A stretch of 64,000 nt of DNA from Paenibacillus soyae (GCF_024623455.1 NZ_JANIPJ010000003.1:332270-396269); one strand, 5' to 3'. Positions 32,820-41,505 are shown, counted from the first letter of the stretch. Notes: a model not told the origin generated them from the letters alone. A program made the numbers and translations.

Positions 32820-32993
32820 CTACAGCTGTTCCGCGTTTTTGAGCGCATGCTCCCAGCTAGGAAAATAGAACAGCGCGTTCTTCATGAGCTCAGGGTCGTT
32901 CTGCTTCACTTGCTTCTTGCTCACCGAGCCTCCACTAGTCTGCAGCTGCTTGATTCTGCGGACGACCTCGTCCGCGCCAATCGTGGAATCCAT
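32820..32993 (-). CDS. 57-residue HNH-repeat-like small protein
   Basis: Too short to be found by length-filtered gene callers, but well supported: AAGGAGC lies nine bases before ATG, and a terminator follows. The protein begins MDSTIGADEVVRRIKQLQ and ends YFPSWEHALKNAEQL. The spacing of a helix with Val/Ile/Leu residues, SVSKKQVKQNDPEL, and the closing aromatic-x-SW..AL..A motif match a single copy of the homing-endonuclease-associated repeat (HNH_repeat) seen in tandem beside HNH nucleases. Alone it may be a DNA-binding micro-domain; function unknown. Confidence 0.7.
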   Translation of the reverse strand: MDSTIGADEVVRRIKQLQTSGGSVSKKQVKQNDPELMKNALFYFPSWEHALKNAEQL

Positions 32994-33111
32994 CAGCAAT
33001 CGCTCCTTTCCTAGAGTGTTCTCCCACTTTATAGTTTGTCACACTCGGAACGATCTATACGCCAATGTGAAGAAAAATGACGCGGCCAGACGTCCATTCC
33101 CGCTCCTCGCT

Positions 33112-34323
33112 CTAGGCTGCCAACTCGATGACGATGCCCGCCGCCGCGCCCGCCAGCACCACCAGCCACGGAGGAAGCTTCCAAAATACAAGCAAGATGA
33201 ACAGAACCAATGCCGCAACGAAATCGGCCGTAGAGACGACCGCGTGCTTCCAGATCGGGTCGTAGAGCGCCGCAAGCAGCAAGCCGACGACGGCAGCGTT
33301 CACGCCGGTCAGTATACCCTGCGCGGCAGGCGAACGCCGGAGCAGCTGCCAGAACGGCAACGTGCCGACCACCAGGAGAAACGCAGGCAAGAAGATAGAC
33401 GCCGTCGCCACAATTGCCCCGATCAGCCCGTTCGAAGCGGCGCCTATATACGAAGCGAACGTGAACAACGGTCCGGGTACGGCCTGCGCCGCTCCGTATC
33501 CCGCTAGAAACTGTTGCTCGCTGATCCAGCCTGCTCCAACGGCTTCCCTCTCGAGCAGCGGCAGCACGACATGCCCTCCGCCGAATACGAGGGACCCGGT
33601 CCGATAGAAGCTGTCGGCCATCGCCAGCAGCGGATCCCAGTCCCGTAACCAAGGCAGCAATAGCAGCAGCGCGGCAAATATGGACAAACTGGCTATCGCC
33701 GCACCCCTTCCGATCCGGTACGGGCTTGCCGCTCCAGACCCGATAACCGAGACGGAATCGGGTGACGGTCCGGATAAGGCTCCGGTCTTCCGGTACAGCC
33801 AGAGGCCGACGAGCCCTGCAAGCAGGATCACCGCGACCTGCGAATATGCCGTCTGCCATAACAAGACGGCGCCTGCGGCGACGGCCGCAATGGTCATTCG
33901 GGTCCGGTCCGGCGTCAGCTTCTGACCCATTCCCCATATGGCATGGGCTACGACGGCAACCGCGGCGAGCTGAAGACCCTGCAGCCATCCCGCCCGGCTG
34001 ACGTCCGTGCCGCTTAATAGCCACTCGAACAAAACCAGCAGCACAACCGACGGAAGCGTGAAGCCGAGGAACGAAAGCAACCCTCCGAGAAGACCGCCTC
34101 TGACAATCCCGATCCCTATGCCGACTTGGCTGCTTGCGGGACCCGGCAGGAACTGACAGAGGGCCACAAGCTCCGCATAGCCCGCCTCGTCCAGCCACTT
34201 CCTTCGTTTGACGTATTCATTATGGAAGTAGCCCAGATGCGCGGTCGGCCCGCCGAACGAGAGCAGGCCGAGCTTGCCGGAAACGCGTAAAATTTCGAGC
34301 CAAAGCTTTATTTTGCTTCTCAT
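33112..34323 (-). CDS. chrA: Chromate transporter, long (two-domain) CHR family
   Basis: A 403-residue membrane protein with a duplicated CHR domain. The first half has GLLSFGGPTAHLGYFHNEYV and CQFLPGPASSQVGIGIG; the second repeats the pattern as SLVFGGGHVVLPLLEREAV and YGAAQAVPGPLFTFASYIG. About ten to twelve transmembrane helices are expected. Family members export chromate by proton exchange. ATG 34323 follows GGAGG. No chrB regulator is next to it. Confidence 0.92.
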   Translation of the reverse strand: MRSKIKLWLEILRVSGKLGLLSFGGPTAHLGYFHNEYVKRRKWLDEAGYAELVALCQFLPGPASSQVGIGIGIVRGGLLGGLLSFLGFTLPSVVLLVLFEWLLSGTDVSRAGWLQGLQLAAVAVVAHAIWGMGQKLTPDRTRMTIAAVAAGAVLLWQTAYSQVAVILLAGLVGLWLYRKTGALSGPSPDSVSVIGSGAASPYRIGRGAAIASLSIFAALLLLLPWLRDWDPLLAMADSFYRTGSLVFGGGHVVLPLLEREAVGAGWISEQQFLAGYGAAQAVPGPLFTFASYIGAASNGLIGAIVATASIFLPAFLLVVGTLPFWQLLRRSPAAQGILTGVNAAVVGLLLAALYDPIWKHAVVSTADFVAALVLFILLVFWKLPPWLVVLAGAAAGIVIELAA

Positions 34324-34404
34324 CCGTACAACCTCCAATTGTTATCAGAGCCATTGTAAGCAATGGTAGCGGAAATGAAAAGCAAAGGATTTGTAAAAGC
34401 GATC

Positions 34405-35286
34405 CTAATTCCTATTCGACGCGTCGGCCGAGCCGGTCTGCCTAACGCGCGGATACTTAACGGCTTCCATTAGAGCTCTCGCTCCGGCGGCTATCGCGAC
34501 CAGGAAAAACGCGACGGCCGCAAGCGGGAGCGCCGTCCACTCCCAGATCGATTTCTCCAGCAGCGTCTGCCAGCCAATGGCGGCGAGCCCGCCGATGAAG
34601 GAGATGCCGGATATGTGAATCAGCGAACGGCCAGCCGCGCCGGGCATCGAAGAACGCAGCGTCAGCCAAGCAAGGAACGGCAGCGCCTGCACCGCGTGGA
34701 AGCCCAGTCCGTGGAACCAGATCAGGTTGCCTTCCGCGCCTAAGAACCGCCCTTGGTTGACCGAAATCATAATACCGCCAGCGAACGAAAGCAGCACGGC
34801 GATCATCGCATACCGGATGCTGACCACGACGGCGGGCTGCAGCTCATAAGAGCGCCTGCGGAAAAACATGATCGCAAAGACGAGATAGTACACGACGAGC
34901 AGCAGCGCCACGAGGGCGAAGCCCATAGCCACGACATTGTCGAACGCGGAACCGTCTTCCACGAATCTCGGATTGACGCCGCGCGCATGCTGTACGGTTT
35001 CCGCGAAATACGAATACAGAGCGAGCACAATGTAGGACCAACGGAAAAACGCCCGCCCCTTGCTTCCCATCCCCGACATCGGCGCGATCGCAGCCGTAGA
35101 CAGCATGAACACGCCTAATGCCGCGTTAAACGAAAAGGCTTTCGCGAGTCCCGCTCCCGGAGTGTCCTCCGTCCCATACAACAGAACCCCCGCGCCGCAC
35201 AGCAACGCCAGCAGCAAGCCTAACACTCCCGTCCATACCAACGCTTTCTCGCCCTGGAACCACAATGATTTACGCAAATTCCTCAC
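34405..35286 (-). CDS. Seven-helix membrane protein, unknown
   Basis: A 293-residue integral membrane protein with seven or eight hydrophobic segments and no family I recognise. Notable residues are HARGVNPRFVEDGSAFD in an extracellular-type loop, NQGRFLGAEGNLIWFHGLGFHAVQALPFLAW with two histidines in helices, and a basic C terminus. Its start is GTG 35286 with AGGAAATGG before it. That ribosome-binding site overlaps the 3' arm of a 9-bp hairpin at 35293-35321, so translation may be controlled by RNA folding. Confidence 0.65.
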   Translation of the reverse strand: MRNLRKSLWFQGEKALVWTGVLGLLLALLCGAGVLLYGTEDTPGAGLAKAFSFNAALGVFMLSTAAIAPMSGMGSKGRAFFRWSYIVLALYSYFAETVQHARGVNPRFVEDGSAFDNVVAMGFALVALLLVVYYLVFAIMFFRRRSYELQPAVVVSIRYAMIAVLLSFAGGIMISVNQGRFLGAEGNLIWFHGLGFHAVQALPFLAWLTLRSSMPGAAGRSLIHISGISFIGGLAAIGWQTLLEKSIWEWTALPLAAVAFFLVAIAAGARALMEAVKYPRVRQTGSADASNRN

Positions 35287-35292
35287 CCATTT

Positions 35293-35321
35293 CCTGTAAA
35301 GTCATACCTTCACTTTACAGG
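35293..35321 (-). promoter_or_regulatory. Hairpin overlapping the ribosome-binding site of the seven-helix protein gene
   Basis: On the minus strand CCTGTAAAG, an 11-nt loop, and CTTTACAGG form a perfect 9-bp stem. The 3' arm runs directly into AAATGG-GTG, so the AGG of the ribosome-binding site is paired when the hairpin forms. It could also be a DNA operator dyad. Confidence 0.5.
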
Positions 35322-35391
35322 AGGAATGCACGCCCTCGTGACGGGCCGCGGGATGATCTTCCCGTCATGCTTTGGTCCTCCGACCAAAGCT

Positions 35392-35423
35392 CAGGCCTGC
35401 TGGACCAAGGTCCAGCAGGCCTG
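35392..35423. terminator. Perfect 15-bp hairpin downstream of glpP
   Basis: CAGGCCTGCTGGACC (35392-35406) is followed by AA and its exact complement GGTCCAGCAGGCCTG. It lies 60 bp after the glpP stop. No T-run adjoins it, but such a stable stem probably ends or protects the ugp-glpP transcript. A second small hairpin (TTTGGTC/GACCAAA) precedes it. The rest of 35322-35484 holds no gene. Confidence 0.55.
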
Positions 35424-35484
35424 CGGGCTGCTTGCTTATTCTTCTATTCGCCGGGAAGCCAACCAACGGGCTCAAACTCCGACT

Positions 35485-36033
35485 CTAATTCCACAGCTCC
35501 GAGTTGCCGACGGACACGAAGTCCGCGCCGTTGTCCAGCGCTTCGCGCGCTTCTTCCTTATACCGGATCAGACCGCCGACAATAAGCGGCCTGCTCATCT
35601 TCGCCCTCACTTCCCGGATGATGCGCGGCATAAGCCCCGGCATCAGCTCCACCTCGTCGGGCTTGCTGGAGGCGATCATCCGGATGCCCGTATCGACCGC
35701 CGCCGAATCGATGGCGAATATGCGCTGGATGCTGCGTATGCCTGCCAGCCTCGCGGCGGCAACCGCCTGGCTTTTGGTCGTGATAATGCCGTCCACCTCG
35801 AACGTCCGCGCGAGATAATGAATAGCCGATGCGTCGCGGCCGATTCCCTGCATCATCTCCATATGGACGTAAACCTGCTTGCCCGCTTCATGCAGCTGTC
35901 CCACGACATCTCCGAGCGTCGAAATATCGCCGGTCATCAGATTAATGCGCGTAACCTGGCTTCGGATCGCCTGCGCCAGCTGCTCATCGCTCGTAATCGA
36001 CGCGATGATCGGATTCACTCCCCCGTTCCTCAT
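35485..36033 (-). CDS. glpP: Glycerol-3-phosphate-responsive antiterminator GlpP
   Basis: A 182-residue RNA-binding antiterminator of the GlpP family (TIM-barrel-like). Recognisable blocks are NLMTGDISTLGDVVGQLHEAGKQVYVHMEMMQGIGRD, GIITTKSQAVAAARLAG, QRIFAIDSAA, ELMPGLMPRII and PLIVGGLIRYKEEAREALDNGA. In Bacillus it binds glycerol-3-phosphate and lets RNA polymerase read through leader terminators of glp genes. It closes a minus-strand operon with a UgpBAE-type importer, whose substrate would be its ligand. GGGGGAGC precedes ATG. Confidence 0.93.
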   Translation of the reverse strand: MRNGGVNPIIASITSDEQLAQAIRSQVTRINLMTGDISTLGDVVGQLHEAGKQVYVHMEMMQGIGRDASAIHYLARTFEVDGIITTKSQAVAAARLAGIRSIQRIFAIDSAAVDTGIRMIASSKPDEVELMPGLMPRIIREVRAKMSRPLIVGGLIRYKEEAREALDNGADFVSVGNSELWN

Positions 36034-36066
36034 GCGGCTCCCCCTTCTCCCTGCTCTAGTGCCCGT

Positions 36067-36870
36067 CTACTTAATCCCCGAATGAATGAAGCTGTTCATG
36101 AACTGGCGCTGGAACAGCATGAACCCGAGCAGAAGTGGCAGAATGACGATCATCGTTGCCGCCGTCACTTCGCTCCACTGCGCTCCCGTCTCGAACGATT
36201 GCGCGAATATCGCGAGGCCCACCGTAAGCGGCCGGTTCTCGACCGAATTCGTAATAATGAGCGGCCACAAGAAATTGTTCCAATGGTAGCTGACCGATAC
36301 GAGACCGAACGAGACGAACGCCGGCCCCGACAGCGGGATGTAGATTCGCCACAGCACCTGCCACAGACTGCAGCCTTCCATGCGGGCCGCTTCATCCAGC
36401 TCGAACGGGATCGTCTTGAACATTTGCCTCAGCAGGAACACGCCGAACGCCGACGCGAAATACGGAATCATGATGCCAAGCTTCGTATCCAGAAGCGACA
36501 GATCTCTTAGAACGTTATAGTTCGGGAAGATGAGAATATCGGCCGGAATCATGATCTGCGCCAGGAATAGAACGAACACGACCGATTTGCCCCAGAATTC
36601 GACGCGCGCGAAGGCGAATGCCGCCAGGGAGACGGTCAGAAACTGTATGGCGAAAACGCCCGCGACGATGATCAGCGTGTTCAAATAGTACGTGTTGAAC
36701 GGCGCCGAATTCCAGACATGGGTAAAATGCGTCAGCGTGAAGTCGAACGAAAACGACGACGACAAGGCCAGCCGCTTCGGACGGAAGGCGGTCCAGACCG
36801 TCCAGACGAGAGGCACGAGCCAGACGGCGGCCAGTATATACATGAAGCCGTAGCCTATTTTCTTCATCAT
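36067..36870 (-). CDS. ugpE: Glycerol-3-phosphate-type ABC transporter permease UgpE
   Basis: A 267-residue MalG-class permease with six helices; ATG 36870 follows AGGAGGAG and overlaps no coding part of ugpA except the tail (ugpA ends at 36884, 13 bp upstream). Family marks are WTAFRPKRLALSS after the first helix and the EAA loop ELDEAARMEGCSLWQVLWRIYIPLS. UgpE-like identity rests on its UgpA and UgpB neighbours and the downstream glpP. Confidence 0.82.
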   Translation of the reverse strand: MMKKIGYGFMYILAAVWLVPLVWTVWTAFRPKRLALSSSFSFDFTLTHFTHVWNSAPFNTYYLNTLIIVAGVFAIQFLTVSLAAFAFARVEFWGKSVVFVLFLAQIMIPADILIFPNYNVLRDLSLLDTKLGIMIPYFASAFGVFLLRQMFKTIPFELDEAARMEGCSLWQVLWRIYIPLSGPAFVSFGLVSVSYHWNNFLWPLIITNSVENRPLTVGLAIFAQSFETGAQWSEVTAATMIVILPLLLGFMLFQRQFMNSFIHSGIK

Positions 36871-36883
36871 GGGTCTGCTCCTC

Positions 36884-37780
36884 CTAACGATAGTGGATCT
36901 TGCGGTCAAGTCCGAAGAACTGGAGCGCCGCCAAGAGCAGAAGGAAGATAATCATGACGGTCGTAAGCGCGGAGGCCATGCCCTGATCCCAGAAGCTGAA
37001 CGCCGTCTCGTAAATATAGAACAGCAGCAGGTTGCTTGCGTTCTCCGGTCCGCCCTTCGTCATAATCCAGAGATGGTCGACCAGCTTGAACGAGTTCGTC
37101 AGAGCGATGATGGAGACGAACAGAGTCGTCGGCATAAGCAGCGGGAACGTGATTCGCCAGAAGACACGCCATGCTCCGACGCCGTCCACCTTGGCGGATT
37201 CATACAGCTCCTCGCTGATGTTCTGCAAGCCTGCCAGATAGAACACCATGAAGTAACCCGCTTCCTTCCACAGAATCATAACGATCATCGCCCACATGAC
37301 AAGATCCGGCGTCCCCAGCCAGTTCGGGCCCGTCAGGCCGAACGGCTCGAGAAACCGGCTGATCATCCCGTATTCGGGCGTGTAGATGAACAGCCAAATG
37401 TTGCCGATCGCGATCATCGGCACGACCGTCGGATAGAAGAACGCCGTTCGGACGAGTCCTTTTGCCCGCATTACCTTATTGGCGAACAGCGCCATAAGCA
37501 GAGACAGGAGGATGCTTGTCGGAACGGTTCCGAGCGCAAACCATGCATTGTTCTTGATCACTTTCCAGAATACGTCGTCCTCCGCCATCCTGCTGTAATT
37601 ATCGAGCCCAATATAAGAAGGCTGCGGGGTGCCGAGATCAGCCTGATAGAGGCTGAGCTTCAGCGATCCCGCAACCGGATAGAGGGTGAACAGCACGAGG
37701 AAGAGGAGCGAGGGGAGCAGGAGAAGCCACGCGAACGCGTTCCTTCTCCATGCTCTGCGCCTAGCTGCCGTCCCCACCAT
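36884..37780 (-). CDS. ugpA: Glycerol-3-phosphate-type ABC transporter permease UgpA
   Basis: A 298-residue MalF-class permease with a basic N terminus (ARRRAWRRN), six helices, and the EAA loop ELYESAKVDGVGAWRVFWRITFPLL. It contains FFYPTVVPMIAIGNIWLFIY, like UgpA of other Firmicutes. GAAGGGAGA precedes ATG. It lies between ugpB (17 bp) and ugpE. No ATPase gene is present, so an MsmX/UgpC-type ATPase elsewhere must drive it. Confidence 0.85.
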   Translation of the reverse strand: MVGTAARRRAWRRNAFAWLLLLPSLLFLVLFTLYPVAGSLKLSLYQADLGTPQPSYIGLDNYSRMAEDDVFWKVIKNNAWFALGTVPTSILLSLLMALFANKVMRAKGLVRTAFFYPTVVPMIAIGNIWLFIYTPEYGMISRFLEPFGLTGPNWLGTPDLVMWAMIVMILWKEAGYFMVFYLAGLQNISEELYESAKVDGVGAWRVFWRITFPLLMPTTLFVSIIALTNSFKLVDHLWIMTKGGPENASNLLLFYIYETAFSFWDQGMASALTTVMIIFLLLLAALQFFGLDRKIHYR

Positions 37781-37797
37781 GGGTCATCTCCCTTCGC

Positions 37798-39168
37798 TTA
37801 CTTGTTGAACGGCTCGAGCGCCTTGTCCGCTTCTTCCTGCGCCTTCTTGAGCGCGGAAGCGACGTCGGACGAGCCCGTCAGGACGGATTGGATCGCGTCG
37901 CTGAAAATTTTGGACACCTTGCCGTTGTTGTGCGTCGACAGCTCGGCCGATGCGTACTCCAGCTGATCGCGCGCCACGAGCGCTTCCGGGAAGTCCGCCG
38001 CGTACGTCTTCATCTTCTCCGTCTCGTAAGCGGACATGCGAGGGGCAACGTAACCCGTGTCGATGCTCCATTGCGCGATGCGCTCGGAGTCCGTCATGAA
38101 GCGGATGAATTTCCATGCCGCTTGCTTCTTCGCGTCGCTGAGGCCTTTGAAGACGTAGAAGTTGCCGCCGCCCGTCGGCGTGCCGTATTGCTTGTTCTTC
38201 GGCAGCATGGCGACGCCGAAATCGAATTTCGCGTTTGTTTTGACGTTCGTCAGGTTGCCCGTCGTGTGGTACATCATCGCCGTCTTGCCTTCGATGAAAT
38301 CGGACGGCACCGTGCCCCACTCGATCGCGCCTTCCGGCATCGCCTTGTGAACGGCCGCCAGGTCTCTCCAGAATTGCAGCGATTCCGCGTTTTCCGGCGT
38401 ATCAAAGAACACCTTCTTGCCGTCCTGCGTCATAATGTTGTCGCCCGTTTGAAGCGCGAACGTTTGGAACATCCAGTACAGGAAGCCGGTCGACGGAATT
38501 TCGAGGCCCCATTGACCGTCTTTGGTCAGCTTCTTCGCGTAATCGGCCAGCTCTTCCCATGTGCCCGGCGCTTTCTCCGGATCCAGTCCGGCCGCTTTGA
38601 ACGCTTCCTTGTTATAGAAGAGAACGATCGTGCTGCGTTGGAACGGAATCGCCCATGTCTTGCCCTCCGTAATGCCGTTCTCCATGAATGCCGGATAGAA
38701 GTCCTTGATATACTCGTCGCCGCCGTCGGCCGCGATCAGCTCGTCCAGGGGCTCGATCGCGTCCATGTCGAGCAGCGTGAACAGCTCGGTAGAGAGCAAT
38801 ACCGCCAGATCGGGAGGCGTCCCGCCTTGAACCGCGGCTTGCGCTTTGACCATCGTATCGGCATAGCTGCCCGTGTAGATGGGCTTCACGGTAATGTTCG
38901 GATTTTCCGCCATAAAGTCCTGAGACATCTTCTCGACGACCTCGGTAATCGGGCCGCCTACGGCAACCGGGTAATAAAAGCTGAGCTCTACCTTTTCGTC
39001 CGAAGGCTTGTCTGCTTCTTTGGTCGCCTCCGGCGTTTGCGTCGCCCCTTCGTTCGCGCCGGCATTCGATGCCGCCGGCGTGTTGTTGCCGCCCCCGTTG
39101 CTCGAGCAGCCGACCACGATCATGGCGCATGCACAGATCAAGAGTAGTGCTTTCATCATTGCACGCAT
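37798..39168 (-). CDS. ugpB: Glycerol-3-phosphate-type substrate-binding lipoprotein UgpB
   Basis: A 456-residue lipoprotein. ATG 39168 follows AAGGAGAG; the signal peptide ends at the lipobox VVGC (Cys21 or so), followed by a low-complexity Asn/Ala/Thr linker. The mature domain has features of UgpB: FMAENPNITVKPIYTGSYADT, STIVLFYNKEAFKAAGLDPE, TWEELADYAKKL and TGNLTNVKTNAKFDFGVAMLP. It captures glycerol-3-phosphate or its diesters outside the cell for the two permeases. The downstream glpP supports this ligand. Confidence 0.85.
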   Translation of the reverse strand: MRAMMKALLLICACAMIVVGCSSNGGGNNTPAASNAGANEGATQTPEATKEADKPSDEKVELSFYYPVAVGGPITEVVEKMSQDFMAENPNITVKPIYTGSYADTMVKAQAAVQGGTPPDLAVLLSTELFTLLDMDAIEPLDELIAADGGDEYIKDFYPAFMENGITEGKTWAIPFQRSTIVLFYNKEAFKAAGLDPEKAPGTWEELADYAKKLTKDGQWGLEIPSTGFLYWMFQTFALQTGDNIMTQDGKKVFFDTPENAESLQFWRDLAAVHKAMPEGAIEWGTVPSDFIEGKTAMMYHTTGNLTNVKTNAKFDFGVAMLPKNKQYGTPTGGGNFYVFKGLSDAKKQAAWKFIRFMTDSERIAQWSIDTGYVAPRMSAYETEKMKTYAADFPEALVARDQLEYASAELSTHNNGKVSKIFSDAIQSVLTGSSDVASALKKAQEEADKALEPFNK

Positions 39169-39210
39169 GGTTTGTAACTCTCCTTTGTCTCGACTTTTAC
39201 TTCGAGGACA

Positions 39211-39252
39211 ACTATATCGCTGGAATATTTGTACAATGTCAACGTTGTATTG
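39211..39252 (-). promoter_or_regulatory. ugp operon promoter with overlapping dyad
   Basis: The minus strand has TTGACA (39237-39242) and a weak TATA-containing -10 (GATATA, 39213-39218, 18-bp spacer). A dyad CAAT-N3-AACGTT-N3-ATTG (39234-39252) overlaps the -35 box and may be an operator. There is no terminator in the short leader, so GlpP probably acts on other transcripts. Confidence 0.5.
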
Positions 39253-39357
39253 AGATGTTGTAAAAGATTGGAACTTGCAAAGGTGGTTGAATGCGGGAGG
39301 GCAATCGCCCATAATCTAGAGGAAGGAAACGGAAATTTCAGGAGAGGATGTCGACCG

Positions 39358-40017
39358 ATGATTCCAACAAACGCATTGAAAAACGGAGGCGGGAGCTGCG
39401 ATTTTACAATAGAAGTGATAGGAGAAGGAATGGCGGTGGCGGCGCCCGACCGGACGCACATTACGCTTGGCGTCGTGACGGAAGGCAAGGACGTTCAGCC
39501 AGCGCAGAAGGAAAACGCGGAAAAAATCGAAGCGATTATCGCGGCGCTCGAGAGGCTCGGGGTGCCTCGGGAGAACATACAGACCAAGACGTACAGCATC
39601 GAACCGCAATACGATTACGCGGACGGCGTCCAGACGTTCCGCGGCTACAAGGTTACGCATCTGCTCGGCATTACGCTGGACGGCGTCGCAGGCGCGGGAG
39701 CGGTCATTGACGCGGCCGTCGCCCAGGGCGCGAACGCGATAACGGATATCGTCTTCTTGTCCTCGGAATCGGCCAAATTCGAGGCGCTCGCGCTTCGCGA
39801 GGCGGTTCGGAGCGCGCAGGAGAAAGCGGCGGCCATCGCCGGCGCGCTTGGCGTCTCCTTGTCCGCCATTCCTTGCAAGGTGCAGGAGCTTGGCCAGGAA
39901 GCCGCGCCGATCCGGTTCAAGACGGCCGCGCTCTCGATGGCCGATTCGCAGACGCCGATCGAGCCCGGTCAATTAACCTTCAGAGCCGCGGTACGAGTCT
40001 GGTACGTATTCGCCTGA
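39358..40017 (+). CDS. SIMPL domain (DUF541) protein
   Basis: A 219-residue SIMPL-domain protein. ATG 39358 follows CAGGAGAGG. Marks are GEGMAVAAPDRTHITLGVVTEG, NIQTKTYSIEPQYDY, and ALREAVRSAQEKAAAIAGALGVSLS. Many SIMPL proteins are exported, but this one has no signal peptide. Function of the family is poorly known. Its last 49 bases overlap the 3' end of the converging YiiX-like gene. Confidence 0.87.
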   Translation: MIPTNALKNGGGSCDFTIEVIGEGMAVAAPDRTHITLGVVTEGKDVQPAQKENAEKIEAIIAALERLGVPRENIQTKTYSIEPQYDYADGVQTFRGYKVTHLLGITLDGVAGAGAVIDAAVAQGANAITDIVFLSSESAKFEALALREAVRSAQEKAAAIAGALGVSLSAIPCKVQELGQEAAPIRFKTAALSMADSQTPIEPGQLTFRAAVRVWYVFA

Positions 40018-40607
40018 GCCAGCCGCAGCTTGCTCTCGTCCAGCGCGGAGTAATCGAACAGACGTCCTTCGAAGACGGTCTCAAGCTTGGCGTTCTCGCG
40101 GAAATGCTGCGGGGTCACAAGCGCCGCCGGGCGGTCGTTCCACAAGCCGACTCCGCCCTTGTTCATCGCTTCCGCCACGAACTGCGAGCAGAAGCACGCA
40201 TTCTGAATCTCGAGATCCTTGCCGGCGAGAACGCCGAGCAGACCGAGCAAATTATACGAATAACGTTCTTTGTTCCGCTTGAAATAATCGATCGCGGCGG
40301 CCACGGCTTCCTTCTGGCGGGGCGTTACTTCCAGCCGAAGAAGCTGGCAGGTCGTGTTCGGGAAGTAGCGATACGTCCCGTAATACACGTCTTCCTTGAC
40401 GAAGCCCGCGTTCAGCGGGTTTCGCGCTTCCTTGCGCCCGAAGCTGTACAGCTCGTTCAGCTCCGGGTCCAAGGAGATGGAAGCGTGGTTGTACGGCGCG
40501 CCCGTAAAGCATTTGATCAAACGCGTGAATGCGGTACCCGTGTTCGTGAGCAGGATATAGATATAAGCTAGGTTTTGGGAGCCAGTCATTTCGGTTGCGA
40601 TCGGCAT
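39969..40607 (-). CDS. YiiX/YebB-like permuted NlpC/P60 (papain-like) hydrolase
   Basis: A 212-residue protein. GAPYNHASISLD gives the conserved His and ACFCSQFVAEAM the catalytic Cys of permuted papain-like (YiiX-type) hydrolases, which also include poxvirus G6R-like proteins. An acid follows in the order expected. There is no signal peptide, so it may act on lipids or amide bonds inside the cell. AGAGGTG lies upstream of ATG. The C terminus (residues about 197-212) is coded by sequence that also encodes the end of the SIMPL protein on the other strand. Confidence 0.8.
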   Translation of the reverse strand: MPIATEMTGSQNLAYIYILLTNTGTAFTRLIKCFTGAPYNHASISLDPELNELYSFGRKEARNPLNAGFVKEDVYYGTYRYFPNTTCQLLRLEVTPRQKEAVAAAIDYFKRNKERYSYNLLGLLGVLAGKDLEIQNACFCSQFVAEAMNKGGVGLWNDRPAALVTPQHFRENAKLETVFEGRLFDYSALDESKLRLAQANTYQTRTAALKVN

Positions 40608-40713
40608 GCTCTACACCTCTTCGTCGTTCGTAGTGGAAGCCGCGTCTCCGGCTTGCTTTCACTATAACAAGGAGGTCTCGAAGGGAATAGTACCAACTCT
40701 TAATGGTACCGGA

Positions 40714-41490
40714 TTACCGCCTAAGCGAGGTTGTCGATACAACGCCATACCGCGAGAGCAGACGCTTGCCGATCCAGGCGACGCCGCGGTCCGTCAGGAA
40801 GCCCATCAGCCCTAAGCTGATCAGCCCTACGAAGATCCAATCTGTCCGGAAGAACAGCCGCGAATTCCAGATCAGGTAGCCAACCCCTTCGTTCGATGCG
40901 ATCATCTCGGCGCCGATAATGGCCATGAACGACGTCCCCATCGCCAGCCGGATGCCCGTGAACATATAAGGCACCGTTGCGGGAATAATGACATGTAACA
41001 CGATTTGCCATTCGGATGCTCCCATGCTGCGCGCGGAACGGATTTTGTCCTCCTCCACGGACAACACGCCCGTCAGCGTGTTCAGCACGACGATAAAAAA
41101 CGTGGCGTACAGGATCAGCGCGATTTTCGACGTCTCTCCGATCCCGAACCAGACCAGGAACAGCGTGATGAAGGCGATCGGCGGGATGAACCGGATAAAA
41201 TTAAGGAACGGCTCGGCAAACGCGCGGATCGGACCGACCTTGCCGATCACGAGTCCGACCGGAATGGCGATCAGGCTACCGATCGTCCAGCCGGCGAGCA
41301 CGCGGTACGAGCTGATGCCGATATACTGCAGCAGCGTTCCGTCCCGGAGCAGCTCATACCCGCCTTGCGCCGTATAGATCGGACCCGGCAATATTTCCGG
41401 ACCGTACACCAGCGATAATAGATGCCACAGCACGAAGCCGGCCAAGACGAACAGGAGGTGAAGCCCTCCTCTTTTCAGCTTTGCGGTCAT
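40714..41490 (-). CDS. Sulfonate/taurine-type ABC transporter permease (SsuC/TauC family)
   Basis: A 258-residue permease of the BPD_transp_1 family with six helices. The EAA loop reads KIRSARSMGASEWQIVLHVIIPATVPYMFTGIRLAMG, close to SsuC/TauC. It is the last gene of the marR-arylsulfotransferase-SBP-ATPase-permease operon, 15 bp after the ATPase gene. The context points to sulfur compounds such as aryl sulfates or sulfonates. Confidence 0.87.
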   Translation of the reverse strand: MTAKLKRGGLHLLFVLAGFVLWHLLSLVYGPEILPGPIYTAQGGYELLRDGTLLQYIGISSYRVLAGWTIGSLIAIPVGLVIGKVGPIRAFAEPFLNFIRFIPPIAFITLFLVWFGIGETSKIALILYATFFIVVLNTLTGVLSVEEDKIRSARSMGASEWQIVLHVIIPATVPYMFTGIRLAMGTSFMAIIGAEMIASNEGVGYLIWNSRLFFRTDWIFVGLISLGLMGFLTDRGVAWIGKRLLSRYGVVSTTSLRR

Positions 41491-41505
41491 GTCGGCTCCT
41501 CCTCT

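Noticed and set aside
35326..36510. 394-residue plus-strand frame starting after AGGAGG
   Set aside because: It is antisense to glpP and ugpE, both clearly recognised; the product has very high Arg/His content typical of shadow frames.
36869..39147. Long plus-strand frames of 365 and 419 residues
   Set aside because: They mirror ugpA and ugpB. Their Arg-rich composition comes from reading GC-rich genes backward, and no domain is visible.
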